A stretch of 9,457 nucleotides of DNA, taken from contig JAIRJQ010000020.1 of assembly GCA_031260545.1 (NCBI GenBank), positions 1 to 9,457 on the forward strand, read 5' to 3'. Numbering within the stretch: position 1 is the first letter of the stretch; every line of letters starts with the position of its first letter. The notes below the pieces were generated by a model that saw only the letters and a program-made list of their open reading frames with translations, was not told the DNA's origin and ran no database searches. Both the position numbers and the translations under genes were made by a program. Shown piece after piece: positions 1 through 6,086 of the stretch. Source of the stretch: Methanomassiliicoccaceae archaeon (GTDB taxonomy: Archaea; Thermoplasmatota; Thermoplasmata; Methanomassiliicoccales; Methanomethylophilaceae).

Positions 1-1331
1 ATCTTGGCGTATAGAGGCACTCCGATTATCTTGTAGTTGCCGTATGCATCTGTTGTTACGTGACCGTCCGTGTCAGGTGCTGCCGTGTTACCTAAGCGGT
101 ATATCTCATATGACAGCACAGCATTCTCGATCGGAACATCTTTGTTGTCGCTTACGGTGCCTGTCATATCCACCTTTCCAAGCTTAAGGTATACCGCAGA
201 ATTGGCACCGGGGTTGAATGACCATATCCCTCCTGCGTATGATAACGTTCCGTTTAGATCGTTCCCGCCGGCCGACGTGCCTATCTCTATCGTCACCGGC
301 ACGTTCCCTTTGATATCTGTTATGAACAGTTCTATCCTTCCGCCGATGTCCGCTGTGGTGACGTTATTTATCTCAGCATCGGAAAATATGAACAGATCTA
401 CCTTGCCGTCATAGAGTGCGCTTGCCATACTGGCCTCGAGTGCCTGAGGCACCGTCATTATTTTGATACTCGAACAGTTATCGAATGCCCTTGTCAGTAT
501 TGATGTGACGGATGACGGAATGTACACATACTCCAGGGAAGAGCATCCTGCGAATGCATAGTACTCTATCTCCTTTACCATGGAACCGTTAAGGTCGACC
601 GACCGCAACGATGTGCAGCCGTCGAATGCGCGTGTTCTTATATCTGTGACAGCAGAGTTCGTGAAATCAACGGATTTCAATGATGCGCAGTTGCGGAATG
701 CCGCGACATCTATGCACGTGACCGCAGAGTCCGTGAAATCAACGGATTCCAATAATACGCAGTCCCAGAATGCGGAATCCGCGATGTGTGTCACTGCGGT
801 GTTCGTGAATGACAGTTCTTTCAGGGATGTGCATTTGGAGAATACCAGGGCCCCTATGTATGATACGGAACCGAAGTCTATGCTCTTTATAGAGGTCATG
901 GCCTCAAAGACACCGCCGAGACCTCCCAGGACTATTGATATCTCGGCATCTTCGATCGCCGTGACGTTGTATTCTTTTCCGTTATAGATCACGGGTGCCG
1001 ACGGCAGTCTCAGCGATCCGCCGTTGCCTATAACCTCTGCCTCCAGAGCGGGCAGGCGGCCTGTGATCATCACAGTTCTCTCATCTGCATTGTCGGATTC
1101 GAAGGTCACCTTATATTCGAACATTCCGTCATCGAATTTTTCTCCGATGTTTCCCAAGTTTTGATATTCATTACCGTCATTTTCAAAGTGTATGAAATTC
1201 AGCATCGCGAGTGCCGCCATCATTATGATAGCGACAGCCACAGCGATCGAGAATGAACGGAAAGATATCGCTGACCGTTCGCCCGTGCCCGCTCCGGCCG
1301 TGCTTTTATTGTCTCTTTTTTGTCGCCCCAT
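1..1331 (-). CDS. BspA-like leucine-rich-repeat membrane-anchored surface protein (C-terminus beyond window)
   Basis: Reading the minus strand from the ATG at 1331-1329 gives 443 codons with no stop to base 1, so the gene is partial at its 3' end. Residues 1-26 are polar and basic. Residues 27-47 form one hydrophobic segment (SIAVAVAIIMMAALAMLNF), a signal anchor or uncleaved signal peptide. Residues about 147-295 are LRR_5/BspA-type repeats of 22-24 residues, each with an AF-x-x-C-x-S/L-L core such as AFRNCASL, AFDGCTSL and AFAGCSSL. Residues about 386-443 (starting GKVDMTGTV, ending NYKIIGVPL) resemble a carboxypeptidase-regulatory-like beta-sandwich, often seen in surface proteins. The start is supported by a GGGGAG ribosome binding site at 1337-1342, five bases upstream. 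A role in adhesion or cell-surface interaction is inferred from the family; no ligand can be named. Further repeats or anchors may lie beyond the window. Confidence 0.85.
   Translation of the reverse strand, partial: MGRQKRDNKSTAGAGTGERSAISFRSFSIAVAVAIIMMAALAMLNFIHFENDGNEYQNLGNIGEKFDDGMFEYKVTFESDNADERTVMITGRLPALEAEVIGNGGSLRLPSAPVIYNGKEYNVTAIEDAEISIVLGGLGGVFEAMTSIKSIDFGSVSYIGALVFSKCTSLKELSFTNTAVTHIADSAFWDCVLLESVDFTDSAVTCIDVAAFRNCASLKSVDFTNSAVTDIRTRAFDGCTSLRSVDLNGSMVKEIEYYAFAGCSSLEYVYIPSSVTSILTRAFDNCSSIKIMTVPQALEASMASALYDGKVDLFIFSDAEINNVTTADIGGRIELFITDIKGNVPVTIEIGTSAGGNDLNGTLSYAGGIWSFNPGANSAVYLKLGKVDMTGTVSDNKDVPIENAVLSYEIYRLGNTAAPDTDGHVTTDAYGNYKIIGVPLYAK
531..818 (-). repeat. Tandem 72-bp coding repeats (24-residue leucine-rich repeats)
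   Basis: Four consecutive 24-residue units (residues 172-195, 196-219, 220-243 and 244-267 of the surface protein) share the pattern S-V-D-F-T-x-S-A-V-T, then a variable stretch, then AF-x-x-C. The DNA is also repetitive: the 16-mer GTGAAATCAACGGATT occurs on the plus strand at 661-676 and again at 733-748, exactly 72 bases apart. More diverged units flank this block on both sides (residues about 149-171 and 268-290). The near-identity of the two central units suggests recent duplication or gene conversion. Confidence 0.8.
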
Positions 1332-1364
1332 AGTAGCTCCCCTGCTGGAAGATATTTTATTCGA

Positions 1365-1382
1365 AGTGCCCGTAAGGGCACT
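1365..1382 (-). promoter_or_regulatory. Perfect 7-bp inverted repeat in the 5' leader of the surface-protein gene
   Basis: AGTGCCC at 1365-1371 and GGGCACT at 1376-1382 are exact reverse complements separated by four bases. The element lies 33 bases upstream of the surface-protein ATG and downstream of the probable TATA region, so it should be inside the transcribed leader. It could form an RNA hairpin (loop UUAC on the minus transcript; GUAA, a GNRA-type loop, on the plus) or be a dimeric repressor site. Which of these applies is not visible from sequence. Confidence 0.5.
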
Positions 1383-1434
1383 CTAACAATTGATAGCAAA
1401 GAGACTAACTATAGATAAAGAAAGGAGTTTAAAC

Positions 1435-1465
1435 AAATAAATTTAATATCTATTATATATTAAAA
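1435..1465 (-). promoter_or_regulatory. AT-rich promoter region of the surface-protein gene
   Basis: The 160 bases between the surface-protein start and the aminotransferase stop contain no gene. On the minus strand they carry two TATA-like stretches: TTTTAATATATAATA (complement of 1451-1465) and ATTAAATTTATTTG (complement of 1433-1446). Archaeal TATA boxes sit about 26 bases before the start site, so transcription would begin near 1410-1432 and leave a leader of roughly 80-100 bases. Which stretch is used is uncertain. Confidence 0.5.
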
Positions 1466-1488
1466 TACAGAGACACAGACCTGTCAGG

Positions 1489-1504
1489 CGGTCAAAAAAG
1501 ACCG
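1489..1504 (-). terminator. Possible U-rich terminator at the aminotransferase 3' end
   Basis: On the minus strand CGGTC-TTTTTT-GACCG forms a 5-bp inverted repeat with a six-T loop that spans the aminotransferase stop codon (TGA, 1494-1492). Archaeal transcription ends at oligo-U tracts, and further T-rich sequence follows between 1441 and 1465. The run is partly coding, so it may have no such role. Confidence 0.3.
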
Positions 1505-2661
1505 TTATAAGCTGATGCCAGTCTCTTTGCGCCTTCCTTTATCTCCTCGTCGCCGGCCGTCGCGAAATTCAATCTTATCGTATTGACGCCGCCGTTTATA
1601 TGGAAAGGTCTGCCGGGCATAACAACAAGTTTTTTCTTCAATGCGGATTCGTAAAGTCTCATTGCGTCCGTTCCTTCCGGTGTTCTTAACCATATGAACA
1701 TCCCTCCGTTGGGGGTGTTCCATTCCAATTCGGACGGTAAATTATCGTGAAGCAGGTCCAGCATTAACTTGCTCTTGCGTTTGTATTCTTTTCTTATGTT
1801 CCTCAGATACGAATCGAGATCGTTCTGTTCGAGATAACGGTCCATTACGTTCTGGGAAAAAGTATTGGCATGTAATGATGACGACTCGACGCACTTCATC
1901 GTCATCTCTATCATTTCATCAGGAACGATCATCCATCCCATCCTCATCCCCGGAGATATTATCTTTGAATATGATCCTGTAAGTATCACATTGTCGGTCA
2001 TCGATCTAACCGGAGGGCCGATGCGTCCGTCATATCCCAATTCGCCGTATGCGTCATCCTCGATCATTATGGTATTCGACGATGATATCAATTCGGCCAC
2101 CTCTTTTCTTTTATCGGAAGAATAACTGAACCCTGATGGATTTTGATGGTTAGGTATGCTGTAATATAATTTCGGATCGCGCTGCAATGCCTTTCTTAAC
2201 TCCCCGGCATCCGGGCCGGTCTCGTTCATCTTTACACCGATGAACTCCGGGCCGTAAAGGGAGTACGCCTGTAACGCACCAAGATAACCGGGATCGTCAG
2301 TCACCATCCCGTCGCCGCGGTCGATGAACATCTTGCCGATGAGATCGAAACACTCCTGCGATCCGTTGATCATGAATATGTTCTCCTCAGATACGTTAAC
2401 GCACATCTCCTTCCTGCATCTCGCGGCTATCTTCTTCCTTAATGGTGTTATACCTTTGATGGTGCCGTATTGAAGTGCATCCCTTGCTCTGTCTATATCT
2501 TCGAAGAGATCTGCGGACGCTCTCGCTATTCCCTCGGTATCGAATAAACGTTTATCGGGAAGACCTGTCGCAAATGATATCATTCCCTCTTCCTTTGATA
2601 CTGCTATCAGCTTCATTATGAAGGAATCCATCAGATCGTCGGTCCGTTTCGAGAATCTCAT
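1492..2661 (-). CDS. PLP-dependent aminotransferase, class I/II (LysN/ARO8/MocR-like group)
   Basis: A 389-residue protein read from the ATG at 2661-2659, close to the usual ~390-400 for this group. It should transfer an amino group between an amino acid and a 2-oxo acid using pyridoxal phosphate in the cytoplasm. Visible landmarks: FATGLPD (30-36), the GSQECFDLI cofactor-phosphate segment (100-108), DDPGYLGA (122-129), the PNHQNPSG loop (170-177), EDDAYGEL with the pyridine-binding Asp (201-208), GSYSKIISPGMRMGW with the Schiff-base lysine K233, and IRLNFA with the carboxylate-binding arginine R363. The reading frame stays open to a TTG at 2805, but that extension overlaps the tRNA. The chosen ATG has no good Shine-Dalgarno site; instead a TATA element lies about 28 bases before it, as in leaderless genes. 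An internal alternative start is the ATG at 2718. The substrate is not determinable: 2-aminoadipate, aromatic and branched-chain enzymes look alike. Divergent placement next to the aro operon makes an aromatic substrate plausible. Confidence 0.9.
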   Translation of the reverse strand: MRFSKRTDDLMDSFIMKLIAVSKEEGMISFATGLPDKRLFDTEGIARASADLFEDIDRARDALQYGTIKGITPLRKKIAARCRKEMCVNVSEENIFMINGSQECFDLIGKMFIDRGDGMVTDDPGYLGALQAYSLYGPEFIGVKMNETGPDAGELRKALQRDPKLYYSIPNHQNPSGFSYSSDKRKEVAELISSSNTIMIEDDAYGELGYDGRIGPPVRSMTDNVILTGSYSKIISPGMRMGWMIVPDEMIEMTMKCVESSSLHANTFSQNVMDRYLEQNDLDSYLRNIRKEYKRKSKLMLDLLHDNLPSELEWNTPNGGMFIWLRTPEGTDAMRLYESALKKKLVVMPGRPFHINGGVNTIRLNFATAGDEEIKEGAKRLASAYNGLF

Positions 2662-2682
2662 GCTGTTCGCGTATACAATGGT

Positions 2683-2697
2683 ATTAAAAAATATTTC
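2683..2697 (-). promoter_or_regulatory. TATA box for leaderless aminotransferase transcript
   Basis: On the minus strand the element reads GAAATATTTTTTAAT. Its centre is about 28 bases upstream of the ATG at 2661, the spacing at which archaeal transcription starts. This implies initiation at or next to the A of the start codon, in agreement with the absence of a ribosome binding site. The same T6 tract could also end transcription of the upstream tRNA. Confidence 0.5.
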
Positions 2698-2764
2698 CTT
2701 GCTGTCTGCCGCTGACATTATGCGTATATGAGATTGTATGTCACTATTTGAGTTATAAGAGGAG

Positions 2765-2836
2765 TGGACTGGGCGCGATTTGAACGCGCGACTTCTTGCT
2801 TGCAAAGCAAGCGATCTACCGCTGATCTACCAGCCC
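2765..2836 (-). tRNA. tRNA-Ala (anticodon UGC)
   Basis: The minus strand from 2836 to 2765 folds as a complete 72-base cloverleaf. The acceptor stem GGGCTGG pairs with CCAGTCC, including the G3:U70 wobble that marks alanine tRNA. The D arm is GATC-loop-GATC, the anticodon stem CTTGC/GCAAG encloses loop TTTGCAA (anticodon TGC), and the T arm is GCGCG-TTCAAAT-CGCGC. The discriminator is A73. No CCA is encoded (the next bases are CTCC) and there is no intron. A TATA element lies about 31 bases upstream. Confidence 0.97.
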
Positions 2837-2860
2837 TTACTGACCGAGTATCTGGGAATA

Positions 2861-2874
2861 TGATATATATCTTT
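2861..2874. promoter_or_regulatory. Palindromic TATA element between tRNA-Ala and the aro operon
   Basis: The 14 bases TGATATATATCTTT contain the perfect palindrome GATATATATC (2862-2871). On the minus strand it reads AAAGATATATATCA and is centred about 31 bases before the tRNA 5' end, as expected for a tRNA promoter. On the plus strand the same core would place an operon start near 2893, giving a leader of about 60 bases before aroA'. It is the only strong TATA-like sequence in the 117-base divergent gap. A weaker candidate for the plus direction is GAAATAGTATG at 2909-2919. Confidence 0.5.
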
Positions 2875-2953
2875 CGTACGCCTTCCATTCACACTCACGG
2901 GCAAAGTTGAAATAGTATGTCACGTGTTAGCATGGAACAAGGAGTTAACAGAA

Positions 2954-3745
2954 ATGTTCGGCAAGAACATCCGCATGGAAAGGATAATCAACAGAAAAAC
3001 GGGAAATGCAGTCATCGTACCGATGGATCACGGAATATCGATAGGTCCGGTTAACGGCATCATAGACATGAAGAGCACTGTGAACGCCGTAAGCAGCGGC
3101 GGCGCTACGGCCGTCCTTATGCAAAAAGGATTGATACCGTACGGCCACAGAACGGAGGGACAGGATGTCGGTCTGATCTTACATCTTTCCGCATCCACCA
3201 ACATAGGTTCCACTTCAGATTCAAAAGTCCTGGTCGCCTCGGTGGAAGAGGCCATCAAACTGGGAGCGGATGCCGTTTCCATACATGTTAACCTGGGCGC
3301 GGACAGCGAACCGCAGATGCTGTCAGATCTGGGGAAGGTGTCGCGGGACTGCACGGAATGGGGTATGCCGCTGCTCGTGATGTCATACGCCCGCGGGCCC
3401 ACTGTCAAAAATCAGTACGATCCTAACACAGTAGCACATTGCGCACGGGTCGCAACGGAACTTGGTGCGGATATGATCAAGGTGGTTTACACTGGAGATA
3501 TCGACTCATTCAGGAATGTTGTGAAAGGCGCATTGGCACCGATATTGATAGCCGGCGGTCCGAAAATGAGTTCTGATATGGATATACTGAACATGGTGCA
3601 CGATTCCATTGAGGCGGGAGGAAGAGGGGTATCTATAGGAAGGAACATATTCCAGCATAAAGACCCGAAAGCGATGACAAAGGCCATATCCGCCATTGTC
3701 CTTAACGGAATGAGCGTCAGTGAAGCGGCGAAGCTTCTTAAGTAA
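2954..3745 (+). CDS. aroA': 2-amino-3,7-dideoxy-D-threo-hept-6-ulosonate (ADH) synthase
   Basis: This 263-residue protein belongs to the archaeal class I aldolase-like group typified by MJ0400. It condenses L-aspartate 4-semialdehyde with 6-deoxy-5-ketofructose 1-phosphate to ADH, the archaeal replacement for the DAHP synthase step. Family landmarks: VPMDHGISIGP with D25, the SYARGP segment with Y145, ADMIKVVYTGD with the Schiff-base lysine K176, LIAGGPK (198-204) and the phosphate-binding GGRGVSIGRN (222-231) at the end of the barrel. These three candidate catalytic residues have the spacing I recall for the Asp-Tyr-Lys set of MJ0400. The ATG at 2954 gives the canonical MFGKNIRMERI start and has an AAGGAG site at 2939-2944, nine bases upstream. 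The frame is open to a GTG at 2924, which has no such site and adds atypical residues. It is the first gene of the operon, 14 bases before aroB'. A distant alternative is archaeal class I fructose-bisphosphate aldolase, but the aro context decides against it. Confidence 0.94.
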   Translation: MFGKNIRMERIINRKTGNAVIVPMDHGISIGPVNGIIDMKSTVNAVSSGGATAVLMQKGLIPYGHRTEGQDVGLILHLSASTNIGSTSDSKVLVASVEEAIKLGADAVSIHVNLGADSEPQMLSDLGKVSRDCTEWGMPLLVMSYARGPTVKNQYDPNTVAHCARVATELGADMIKVVYTGDIDSFRNVVKGALAPILIAGGPKMSSDMDILNMVHDSIEAGGRGVSIGRNIFQHKDPKAMTKAISAIVLNGMSVSEAAKLLK

Positions 3746-3759
3746 ATGCAGTGATGAAA

Positions 3760-4773
3760 ATGAAAGAAGTTTGGATGAGGGCCGATGCTCCGGATAACGA
3801 TGGGAAAAGAAAAAAACTGCTGATATCCGGACTCGAATCAGGAATAAGTACATTCATTGTGCGCCCCGGAGATGAAAAATTCTCTTCGTTGGGAAAAGTG
3901 GACCTTATTGTGAACAAAGATGGAATACTATCGGGCAACGTTTCCGGGAAGATGGTGAACATATCTTCTCCGGGCGATCAGAATAAGGCGATGGACCTTT
4001 GCGGCAAGGTTGACGTTATGGTGGTCACGACCGGCGACTGGTCTGTGATCCCGTTCGAAAATCTAATAGCCAGATCCGCCGGGAAGACAAAAATAATGGC
4101 ATGCGTCTCGTCATCCGATGATGCGAAACTTTGTGAGAACATCCTGGAGAAGGGGACGGACGGCATCGTCATAGATGTGAACGACCCGGGAAAGGTGAAG
4201 GATGTTCTGAGTGATGTGAAAAGAACGGCAGGACTTGATCTTACATCTGTCAAAGTGGTAAGCGTGAAAAATATTCAGACCGGGGACCGTGTGTGCATTG
4301 ACACGTGTTCGACTATGATACCGGGAGAAGGTATGCTCATCGGCTCGCAATCGTCCTGTCTGTTCCTGGTGCAATCGGAGAGCGAAGAGAACGGATATGT
4401 TGCCGCACGTCCTTTCAGAGTGAATGCGGGCGCAGTGCACGCATATATCATGATGCCGGACGGGAAGACAAGATACCTGTCGGAATTGCGTGCAGGCGAT
4501 GACGTCTTACTCGTGGGAAGGAAAGGAGAAACAAAGGTGGCATCGATCGGAAGATGCAAAGCGGAATTGAGACCGATGCTTATCGTCACCGTCTCGCATC
4601 AAGGAGGGGAATTCACAACGATACTTCAAAACGCCGAGACCGTGAAACTTGTGACCCCTAAAGGATCAGTATCAGTTAACGAATTAAAGAAAGGGGACGA
4701 GGTCCTTGTTCATCTTACCGGAGGCGGCAGACACTTCGGGATGCCGGTCGATGAGAAGATAAGGGAGTTATGA
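3760..4773 (+). CDS. aroB': 3-dehydroquinate synthase II (archaeal, NAD-dependent)
   Basis: This 337-residue protein is the MJ1249-type enzyme, unrelated to bacterial AroB. It oxidatively deaminates ADH with NAD and cyclises the product to 3-dehydroquinate. The N-terminal half carries TTGDWSVIPFENLIA (90-104) and DGIVIDVNDP (134-143). The C-terminal half holds the most conserved block: GDRVCIDTCS (175-184), PGEGMLIGSQSS (188-199), FLVQSESEENGYVAARPFR (202-220), VNAGAVHAYI (221-230) and GKTRYLSEL (235-243). The length is slightly below that of MJ1249. The start is ambiguous: GTG at 3751 and ATG at 3754 and 3760 are all in frame. I chose 3760 because MKEVWMRAD matches the usual family N-terminus and GTGAT at 3751-3755 could pair with the 16S rRNA end. 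It ends with TGATG, sharing one base with the next start. Confidence 0.95.
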   Translation: MKEVWMRADAPDNDGKRKKLLISGLESGISTFIVRPGDEKFSSLGKVDLIVNKDGILSGNVSGKMVNISSPGDQNKAMDLCGKVDVMVVTTGDWSVIPFENLIARSAGKTKIMACVSSSDDAKLCENILEKGTDGIVIDVNDPGKVKDVLSDVKRTAGLDLTSVKVVSVKNIQTGDRVCIDTCSTMIPGEGMLIGSQSSCLFLVQSESEENGYVAARPFRVNAGAVHAYIMMPDGKTRYLSELRAGDDVLLVGRKGETKVASIGRCKAELRPMLIVTVSHQGGEFTTILQNAETVKLVTPKGSVSVNELKKGDEVLVHLTGGGRHFGMPVDEKIREL

Positions 4774-6086
4774 TGAGGATCTGCGCATCGCTCGGTTCCG
4801 TTGATGTCACTGCTGACGATACAGCCTCAGCTGATATGATAGAGATACGCACGGACATCTTTGACGCAGTTCCGAAGAACATTCTGAAGAAAGGTCAAAC
4901 GGGTATTGTCACATTCAAAAACGGGATCAACAGAGCAATCATACCGGACGGCTGGATAGCTGATGTCGGATACGAAGAGCGTCCTGATGTTGATAATGAT
5001 GTCATCACATCATATCACGATTTTTCAGGAACTCCTGATGCTGATGCCGTTATCAGCATAATGAATGGCATGAACGGAGATATCGTAAAAGGCGCCTTCA
5101 CCGTGAACAATGTGAAGGACACCGTCACACTGATCGATGCCGCCTGCCGCATCAAAAAAAGACATGTGATCCTCGGAATGGGCGAACTCGGCAAGATCAC
5201 AAGGATCCGTCAAGAACGGATGAATAATGAATTCACGTTCGCATATGCCGGAAAAGCGACGGCCCCCGGTCAATTGAGCATTGCAGAGATGAGAGGACTG
5301 GGCGATGATTGCGTGATCACAGGAATAATCGGTTCGGATATAGGATACACGCGGTCCCCGAAGATGCACGACGCCGCATTCGGACACGCAGACATCAACG
5401 GCAGGTATTTGGTCTTCGACACTCCGTTGCTTGACCGTATCGGCGAGTTCATAACAAAATTTGATATTAAAGGAGTGAACGTCACGAAACCGTATAAGAC
5501 CGATATCATTGGCCATATCGATATGTGTGATAAGATATCGGATGAGGTCGGCGCCGTCAACACAGTGGTCAACGACAACGGAAAATTAAAGGGATACAAC
5601 ACGGACGTTCACGGAATAGATATGGCATTGCGCATGAATTCGGTTGACGTGAAAGGACAAAGAGCATTGATATTGGGATCCGGAGGTGCGGCGAGGTCGT
5701 GCGCATACTTCCTTTCAGGGAACGGCTGCGATGCCACCGTTACCGGAAGGAACATAGATGCCGCCAAAAAAATAGCAAAGGACCTTTCGGTAAAGTTCAC
5801 GGAGAGGACATCTGTCGCAGTGAAAGCATACGACATCATAATAAACTGCATTCCGCTGAACAAGGACCGCAATATTTCAGAATATCCGGTAAAAATAGAG
5901 CAGACGGATCATGAACAGGTGGTATTCGACATGGTCTACGGAAGAACGCATCTTACGGATATCGCGGAAGCGAGAGAATGCATCATCGTGAGAGGTGAGG
6001 ATATGCTTGCCCATCAAGGCGCAAGATCATTCGAACTGTTCACTTCCAAGAGCGTCTCGTTCAGGGTGATGAGGGATGCGGTATGA
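4773..6086 (+). CDS. aroDE: Bifunctional 3-dehydroquinate dehydratase / shikimate dehydrogenase (AroD-AroE fusion)
   Basis: A 437-residue fusion for two successive steps: dehydration of 3-dehydroquinate and NADPH reduction of 3-dehydroshikimate. Residues 1-~178 are a type I AroD domain: EIRTD (24-28), SYHDF with H82, VKGAF with Schiff-base K106, ITRIRQE with R144, and KATAPGQ (161-167). It is very short: E24 to H82 spans 58 residues against about 97 in the Salmonella enzyme, and the usual R-x-x-x-E-G-G segment is replaced by TFKNGINR. Residues ~180-437 are AroE: GYTRSPKMHD (191-200), NVTKPYK with catalytic K242, AVNTV with N263, GYNTDVHG with D278, the Rossmann loop LGSGGAARSC (301-310), TGR with R326 for the NADP phosphate, and MLAHQGARSFELF (411-423). 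The first serine of the usual SxS pair is threonine. I chose the ATG at 4773 because the AAGGGAG site (4761-4767) is five bases away; the ATG at 4770 is possible. The fusion resembles the plant arrangement but probably arose independently. It overlaps aroK by four bases. Confidence 0.94.
   Translation: MRICASLGSVDVTADDTASADMIEIRTDIFDAVPKNILKKGQTGIVTFKNGINRAIIPDGWIADVGYEERPDVDNDVITSYHDFSGTPDADAVISIMNGMNGDIVKGAFTVNNVKDTVTLIDAACRIKKRHVILGMGELGKITRIRQERMNNEFTFAYAGKATAPGQLSIAEMRGLGDDCVITGIIGSDIGYTRSPKMHDAAFGHADINGRYLVFDTPLLDRIGEFITKFDIKGVNVTKPYKTDIIGHIDMCDKISDEVGAVNTVVNDNGKLKGYNTDVHGIDMALRMNSVDVKGQRALILGSGGAARSCAYFLSGNGCDATVTGRNIDAAKKIAKDLSVKFTERTSVAVKAYDIIINCIPLNKDRNISEYPVKIEQTDHEQVVFDMVYGRTHLTDIAEARECIIVRGEDMLAHQGARSFELFTSKSVSFRVMRDAV

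Noticed and set aside
531..818. Regularly spaced direct repeats suggestive of a CRISPR array
   Set aside because: The 72-base period is in frame, has no conserved repeat-spacer alternation and encodes LRR units.
70..1386. Three plus-strand open frames at 70-414, 580-987 and 1192-1386
   Set aside because: All or most of each lies antisense to the continuous surface-protein frame, whose translation shows clear LRR repeats; the plus-strand products are low-complexity S/T/P-rich and have no ribosome binding site.
1420..1440. AAAGGAG followed by AT-rich sequence on the plus strand, resembling a ribosome binding site
   Set aside because: No start codon with an open frame follows; the stretch is better explained as the promoter/leader of the minus-strand surface-protein gene.
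2662..2805. N-terminal extension of the aminotransferase to a TTG at 2805
   Set aside because: It runs into the tRNA-Ala gene, adds residues with no family resemblance, and a TATA element lies inside it.
2924..2953. GTG start for ADH synthase at 2924
   Set aside because: No ribosome binding site and ten atypical residues; the ATG at 2954 has an AAGGAG site and gives the canonical N-terminus.
3028..3408. Minus-strand open frame antisense to ADH synthase
   Set aside because: A codon-structure shadow of a well-conserved gene; no start signals or family features.
5025..5516. Long minus-strand open frame of 163 codons
   Set aside because: It is antisense to aroDE, whose motifs are intact across the whole interval; the shadow translation shows no recognisable domain.
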